Of a stretch of DNA of 9,617 bases, positions 6,235 to 9,617 are shown piece after piece; the stretch's first letter is position 1, and every line of letters begins with the position of its first letter. Below the pieces are notes generated by a model. It did not search any database. It was given only the letters and a program-made list of their open reading frames with translations, and was not told the DNA's origin. Both the position numbers and the translations under genes were made by a program. Origin of the DNA: an uncultured beta proteobacterium (lineage in GTDB: Bacteria; Pseudomonadota; Gammaproteobacteria; Burkholderiales; Burkholderiaceae_C). The stretch is from the NCBI GenBank assembly GCA_903885415.1, contig CAISIP010000284.1, positions 1-9,617 of the forward strand. Reading direction: 5' to 3'.

Positions 6235-7893
6235 TCAGCCCCGGTGCAGGTGCAGTTCGAACAGGCGCTGCAACTTTCGCAGGCTCTGCCCATCGCGGGA
6301 ATCGATGTATCCCAGCACATAGCGGTCCGGGCGCAGCACAACCGCTTGTGCACCCGCGCTGCGCAGCAGCAACTCCAGTTGCCCCTCGCTGTCGCGCAGC
6401 CCGCCGTCGGGCCAGTGGAGTTCGGACTGCGGCATCAGAAAATCGTCGTCCTGCGCCACGATCGCAAGAGACCGGCAGACCAACCCGCACGACGACAACC
6501 AGTCGCGCGCCGCCTGCACATCGGCCGATTTCGCGCTCTGCGCCATGGCCAGCAGCGCGAACCCAGGGCCCAGCAGGTCGTCCAGCAATAGAGACCCTCC
6601 CGCCGCAAGCTCGACCACCGGTTGGGGCCACAACTGCCCGGCCGGTACCAGCGCCGCCCGATACAGCCCCGGGCAAAAGAAGCCAGCCAGAAAACGTGGT
6701 TTGGGCTTGAACTTGAGCTGCAGAAAATAGTCGCGTACCGGGGGGTACAGACTCATCAGCTTCAACGCCCCCTGCGCGAGCATGGCAGCCCATACCGACC
6801 TGGGTTGCATCACCGCGCCGATCCGCAGCGCCATGCGGATCAGCGACCAGGCGTGCGGCTTTCGCTCTTGCTCATAGGTCTCGAGCATCGACGTCGACCA
6901 GTTGCCCTGGACAACACCCGCCAGCTTCCAGGCCAGGTTTGCGGCATCACGCACCCCGCTGTTCATGCCCTGTCCGGCGAATGGTGGCGTCAAGTGGGCC
7001 GCGTCCCCGGCCAGAATGACGCGGCCTGCCTTCCAGCGCTCGGCGACCCGGGCGTGGAAGGTGTAGACCAGCTTGCGTGCGATCCTGAGCTCGGCGTCCG
7101 CAGGGTCGCGCTCGCGTATCAGGCTGCGCAAGCGGGCCTCATCGAGCAGTTGCTCCGGATCTTCACCCGCGTGCAGCATGAACTCGTAGCGCAGCGTGGC
7201 GTGCGGCCCCGGCAGCCGAATCGCCGGCCTGGCAGGGTCGCAGTAGGTTCGGGTGTGGCGAAACGCACCGCTTCGGCCGATCAGGTCCGCGATGAGCCAC
7301 TTCTCGCCGTGGCTGCCGCCCAAGAGCGGTATTCCGAGCCTGGCACGAACGCTGCTGCGTGCACCGTCGCAGGCAACCAGCCAACTGCAGCGCACGCTGC
7401 TGCGCACCCCAGCCTGCGACAGCGCGAGCTCGACGCAGTCGCCATGCTCCTCAAAGTGCAGCATTTCGTGCCCGAACACAATGGCCGAAGCTTCGAATCG
7501 CTGCATGCCATCGCGCAGTTGCGCCACCAGCAGCGGCTGGCGAAAGGCGTTTCGTTTCTGGAATCCATATTCCTTGCGATTCGGTGCTATCCGGGAAAAA
7601 CGTGTTCCACGCCAGGAGTAAGAGTCGACCCCGTAGCCCTGAACGACGTCGGGCAAGACACGGTCTATCAGGCCGGCCGCCTGCACGGTGCGCAGACTCT
7701 CGTCGTCAATGCTGACCGCACGCGCCTCGCCCACGGTATCGGCCTCGCGCTCGACCACCAAGGTCCTGATACCCTGTAAGCCGAGCAGATTGGCGAGCAT
7801 CAGACCGGTCGGTCCGGCGCCCAGGATCACCACCGGGAAATGGGCCGGGCCACCGATCAACGATCCCGGGGCTACCGCCGTCGAAACGACCAT
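6235..7893 (-). CDS. mhpA: MhpA-like FAD-dependent aromatic hydroxylase
   Basis: 552 residues, nearly the length of E. coli MhpA (554). It is a class A flavoprotein monooxygenase: NAD(P)H reduces the bound FAD, O2 gives the hydroperoxyflavin, and a phenolic ring is hydroxylated in the cytoplasm. FAD fingerprint GAGPTG at 25-30 with E48/E50 ending the second strand, DG motif CDGARSSVR at 175-183, and GD motif GDAAHLTPPFAGQG at 296-309. Stretches recalling MhpA are IDDESLRT (62-69), RNAFRQP (114-120), YPPVRDYFL (383-391) and VLRPDRYV (519-526), so 3-(3-hydroxyphenyl)propionate or a related phenol is the best guess, not a proven substrate. None of the other mhp genes (ring-cleavage dioxygenase, hydrolase, regulator) is adjacent. 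The ATG at 7893 puts the FAD motif at the usual distance. It lies 49 bases behind rlmB on the same strand and may be read through from it. Confidence 0.88.
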   Translation of the reverse strand: MVVSTAVAPGSLIGGPAHFPVVILGAGPTGLMLANLLGLQGIRTLVVEREADTVGEARAVSIDDESLRTVQAAGLIDRVLPDVVQGYGVDSYSWRGTRFSRIAPNRKEYGFQKRNAFRQPLLVAQLRDGMQRFEASAIVFGHEMLHFEEHGDCVELALSQAGVRSSVRCSWLVACDGARSSVRARLGIPLLGGSHGEKWLIADLIGRSGAFRHTRTYCDPARPAIRLPGPHATLRYEFMLHAGEDPEQLLDEARLRSLIRERDPADAELRIARKLVYTFHARVAERWKAGRVILAGDAAHLTPPFAGQGMNSGVRDAANLAWKLAGVVQGNWSTSMLETYEQERKPHAWSLIRMALRIGAVMQPRSVWAAMLAQGALKLMSLYPPVRDYFLQLKFKPKPRFLAGFFCPGLYRAALVPAGQLWPQPVVELAAGGSLLLDDLLGPGFALLAMAQSAKSADVQAARDWLSSCGLVCRSLAIVAQDDDFLMPQSELHWPDGGLRDSEGQLELLLRSAGAQAVVLRPDRYVLGYIDSRDGQSLRKLQRLFELHLHRG

Positions 7894-7942
7894 GGCTATG
7901 GTCTGCGCCGGGATCGTCGCGCGAAGAAGACCCAGCCGGCCC

Positions 7943-8728
7943 TCATCTGGCCGCCGTCTGTGGCATCCGCTGGCGCAGCGCCTCGTACAGGCAGACTCCG
8001 CTGGCCACCGACACATTGAGGCTTTCCACCGCGCCGCGCATCGGGATGGTGACCAGTTCGTCACAGGTTTTAGACGTCAACTGGCGCATGCCGTCCCCCT
8101 CGGCGCCGAGCACCAGTGCCACCGGTCCGCGCAGATCGGCCTGGTACAAGGTCCTGGGAGCGGCGTCGCTGGTGCCGACGATCCAGATAGAACGCTCCTT
8201 CAGTTCATGAAGCGTTCGTGCCAGATTGGTGACCATGAAGTAAGGAACCGTTTCCGCAGCGCCGCTGGCGACCTTGGCGACCGTGGCATTGATTCCGGCC
8301 GCGTGGTCCTTTGGCGCGATCACGGCGTGCACACCGGCGCCATCAGCCACCCGCAGACAGGCGCCCAGATTGTGCGGATCGGTGACGCCGTCGAGCACCA
8401 GCAGCAGCGGCGCAACCTGCTCGGCATGCGGCAGTTCGGCGTTGCTCGCCTCCAGCGTCTCCAGCAATTCGTCGAGCGAGTGCACCTGTGCGATCGGTTG
8501 GACCCGGGCGACGACGCCCTGGTGCGAATGACTGCCGCACAGGCGCGCCAGCCGCAGGCGGTCCGATTCGATCAGCCGAACCCCGGCTGCATTGGCACGG
8601 TCCACAAACTGGCGCATGCGCGCGTCACGCCGGCTGGCCTCGAAGTGCAGCTCCAGGACCGATGTCGGGGCGCTGCGAAGCCGAGCGCCGACCGTGTGAA
8701 ATCCGAACAACACTTTGGGCGAGGACAT
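7943..8728 (-). CDS. rlmB: 23S rRNA (guanosine-2251-2'-O)-methyltransferase RlmB
   Basis: 261 residues, a full-length SpoU/TrmH-family (SPOUT) enzyme. RlmB methylates the 2'-hydroxyl of G2251 in the peptidyl-transferase P loop of 23S rRNA using S-adenosylmethionine. The N-terminal L30e-like RNA-binding domain opens with GFHTVGARLR (9-18). The three SPOUT motifs follow: LDGVTDPHNLGACLR at 112-126 (with N120), LVLGAEGDGM at 205-214, and IPMRGAVESLNVSVASG at 228-244, which form the knotted cofactor site. DHAAGINATVAKVASGAAE (141-159) is typical of RlmB. Start at the ATG 8728; there is no Shine-Dalgarno but GATAAT sits six bases upstream, giving the gene its own likely promoter although it lies 32 bases behind the ABC ATPase gene. 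TrmH is a less likely identity, given the L30e domain. Confidence 0.93.
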   Translation of the reverse strand: MSSPKVLFGFHTVGARLRSAPTSVLELHFEASRRDARMRQFVDRANAAGVRLIESDRLRLARLCGSHSHQGVVARVQPIAQVHSLDELLETLEASNAELPHAEQVAPLLLVLDGVTDPHNLGACLRVADGAGVHAVIAPKDHAAGINATVAKVASGAAETVPYFMVTNLARTLHELKERSIWIVGTSDAAPRTLYQADLRGPVALVLGAEGDGMRQLTSKTCDELVTIPMRGAVESLNVSVASGVCLYEALRQRMPQTAAR

Positions 8729-8734
8729 GACACG

Positions 8735-8740
8735 ATTATC
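8735..8740 (-). promoter_or_regulatory. Likely -10 element GATAAT, leaderless start of rlmB
   Basis: On the minus strand GATAAT is followed by CGTGTC and then the ATG at 8728: the same hexamer and spacing as at the chromate transporter gene. It lies in the 32-base gap behind the ABC ATPase gene. No clear -35 and no Shine-Dalgarno are visible. Confidence 0.45.
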
Positions 8741-8760
8741 GGCGTTGCCGACATCCGGGC

Positions 8761-9453
8761 TCAGTCGTGGTCGTCGACGACGCAGCCGGCCTCTATCGTG
8801 ATCCGGCGCCGACAGCGCCGCGCGATGGCCTGGTCGTGGGTCACCAGCACCAGCGTGGTACCGAGTTCGGTGTTCAGCTCGAACATCAGTTCCATGATGG
8901 TCTCGCCGGTGGCGAAGTCCAGGCTGCCGGTCGGCTCGTCGGCCAGCAACACCGCGGGTTGCACCACAAAGGCGCGCGCCAGCGCGACGCGCTGCTGCTC
9001 GCCACCACTGAGCACCCTGGGGTAATGGCCCAGCCGGGCCGAAAGGCCGACGCGCGCGAGCATCTCGGCGGCGGTACTGCGCGCGTTCTTCTGACCACCG
9101 AGTTCGAGCGGCAGCATAACGTTCTCGATCGCCGTGAGGTTGCCCATCAACTGAAAGCTTTGGAATACGAAACCGACCTGGCGCGCCCGCAACGCCGCAC
9201 GCTGGTCCTCGTCGATCGCGAAAATATCCTGCCCGGCCAAAACCACCGTACCGCTGCTGGGTGTGTCGAGTCCGGCGATGATGGCCAGCAGCGTGCTTTT
9301 GCCCGATCCCGATGCACCGACGATGGCCGCCGTCTCGCGCGGCGCCAGCGAGAATGCGATATCGCGCAAAATGTCCAGCGTTCCGGTGGAGTCGGTCACC
9401 GACTTGAAGACGTGCTGAACGGAAATGATGGCGCTGGTACTGGGTTGGGACAT
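8761..9453 (-). CDS. ybbA: ABC transporter ATP-binding protein, YbbA/LolD type
   Basis: 230 residues, a single nucleotide-binding domain of the LolD/MacB/YbbA group. Walker A GASGSGKST (46-54), Q-loop Q98 in FVFQSF, signature LSGGEQQR (148-155), Walker B VLLADEP (168-174), D-loop SLD (177-179) and switch His H206 in VTHD are all intact, so it should be an active ATPase. The group powers FtsX-like permeases that move lipoproteins or other substrates out of the inner membrane. The divergent neighbour is a TesA-like esterase, the arrangement known for ybbA/tesA in E. coli, and this favours YbbA over LolD. The expected permease (YbbP) gene is not downstream; rlmB is. The start codon (9453) is 14 bases from the proposed tesA start on the other strand. 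Confidence 0.88.
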   Translation of the reverse strand: MSQPSTSAIISVQHVFKSVTDSTGTLDILRDIAFSLAPRETAAIVGASGSGKSTLLAIIAGLDTPSSGTVVLAGQDIFAIDEDQRAALRARQVGFVFQSFQLMGNLTAIENVMLPLELGGQKNARSTAAEMLARVGLSARLGHYPRVLSGGEQQRVALARAFVVQPAVLLADEPTGSLDFATGETIMELMFELNTELGTTLVLVTHDQAIARRCRRRITIEAGCVVDDHD

Positions 9454-9454
9454 G

Positions 9455-9459
9455 AAAGG
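9455..9459 (+). promoter_or_regulatory. Shine-Dalgarno AAAGG supporting a TTG start of tesA
   Basis: AAAGG lies eight bases before TTG 9468 on the plus strand. It abuts the start codon of the oppositely oriented ABC ATPase gene (9451-9453). It supports the upstream TTG over the internal ATG at 9513, which lacks a ribosome-binding site and would drop the signal sequence. Confidence 0.5.
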
Positions 9460-9467
9460 TTTCTAGT

Positions 9468-9617
9468 TTGAATCGACGACACTGTATCGCGACTGCTGTG
9501 CTCTTCCTCGCCATGGGGACAAGAGACTGTACCGCCGCTTCCGAGGCGCCAGCGATGTCTGGCCAGGCGATCATCCTGGTAGTGGGCGATTCGATCAGCG
9601 CCGAGTATGGATTGCGA
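9468..9617 (+). CDS. tesA: TesA-like GDSL esterase/lysophospholipase, 5' part only
   Basis: Fifty codons are visible before the right edge. VVGDS at 38-42 holds the block I nucleophile S42 of the SGNH/GDSL hydrolases, followed by SAEYGLR, the wording usual in TesA/arylesterases (thioesterase I, a periplasmic esterase and lysophospholipase). If read from TTG 9468, the N-terminus is a signal peptide: basic MNRRH, a hydrophobic core about 8-17 (ATAVLFLAMG), and a likely cleavage site after the alanines at 23-29. Starting at the ATG 9513 would remove the basic region and nearly all of the hydrophobic core, and that ATG lacks a ribosome-binding site, so TTG is preferred. GTG 9498 is a third option, also with a shortened signal. 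The pairing with the divergent YbbA-like ATPase matches known gene order. Confidence 0.8.
   Translation, partial: MNRRHCIATAVLFLAMGTRDCTAASEAPAMSGQAIILVVGDSISAEYGLR

Noticed and set aside
6622..9025. Long plus-strand open frames (6622-7779 and 7688-9025) opposite the hydroxylase, rlmB and ABC ATPase genes
   Set aside because: Both are antisense to firmly identified genes; neither shows a domain, a ribosome-binding site or sensible amino-acid composition.
8729..9574. Upstream extension of the rlmB frame through the ABC ATPase gene to 9574
   Set aside because: It overlaps the ATPase gene in a different frame and the RlmB fold starts at the ATG 8728.
1..9617. Search for a mobile element, CRISPR array, tRNA, toxin-antitoxin pair or defence system
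   Set aside because: No direct-repeat arrays, transposase or integrase motifs, or tRNA-like sequence were seen, and all gaps between genes are shorter than 150 bases.

Overview
The window reads as chromosomal DNA of a GC-rich betaproteobacterium, most likely a Burkholderiales/Comamonadaceae-type organism. This is judged from strong G/C preference at third codon positions, close packing of genes on both strands, the divergent lipoprotein-type ABC ATPase/TesA esterase pair, and the protein families present. It looks like ordinary chromosome rather than a mobile region: I found no transposase, integrase, tRNA, rRNA, CRISPR array or phage gene.

Layout, left to right: (1) an exonuclease/GIY-YIG endonuclease fusion, minus strand, cut by the left edge (1-942); (2) a class II aldolase-family protein, plus (1062-1793); (3) an unusually long aldehyde dehydrogenase-family protein, minus (1839-3545); (4) a haloacid-dehalogenase type II HAD hydrolase, plus (3693-4397); (5) a flavin reductase-like FMN-binding protein, minus (4410-4943); (6,7) a two-gene short-chain chromate transporter pair with an ATGA overlap, plus (5011-5622 and 5619-6191); (8) an MhpA-like FAD aromatic-ring hydroxylase, minus (6235-7893); (9) the 23S rRNA 2'-O-methyltransferase RlmB, minus (7943-8728); (10) a YbbA/LolD-type ABC ATPase, minus (8761-9453); (11) the start of a secreted GDSL esterase TesA, plus, cut by the right edge (9468-9617).

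Genes 1 to 5 alternate strand one by one, so most are single-gene units with short divergent or convergent gaps. The likely polycistronic units are the chromate transporter pair and, possibly, ybbA-rlmB-mhpA-like on the minus strand. Several enzymes (class II aldolase, ALDH, HAD hydrolase, flavin reductase, aromatic hydroxylase) could belong to catabolism of organic acids or aromatics, but nothing in the arrangement shows that they act in one pathway. The other genes are housekeeping (DNA repair, rRNA modification, ABC ATPase with esterase).

The most interesting non-coding signal is a repeated start-site layout. A -10-like hexamer sits exactly six bases before the ATG of four separate genes (GATAAT twice, TACCAT, CACAAT), none of which has a visible Shine-Dalgarno sequence. 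This suggests leaderless or near-leaderless transcripts. I see no convincing new multi-gene system in the window.
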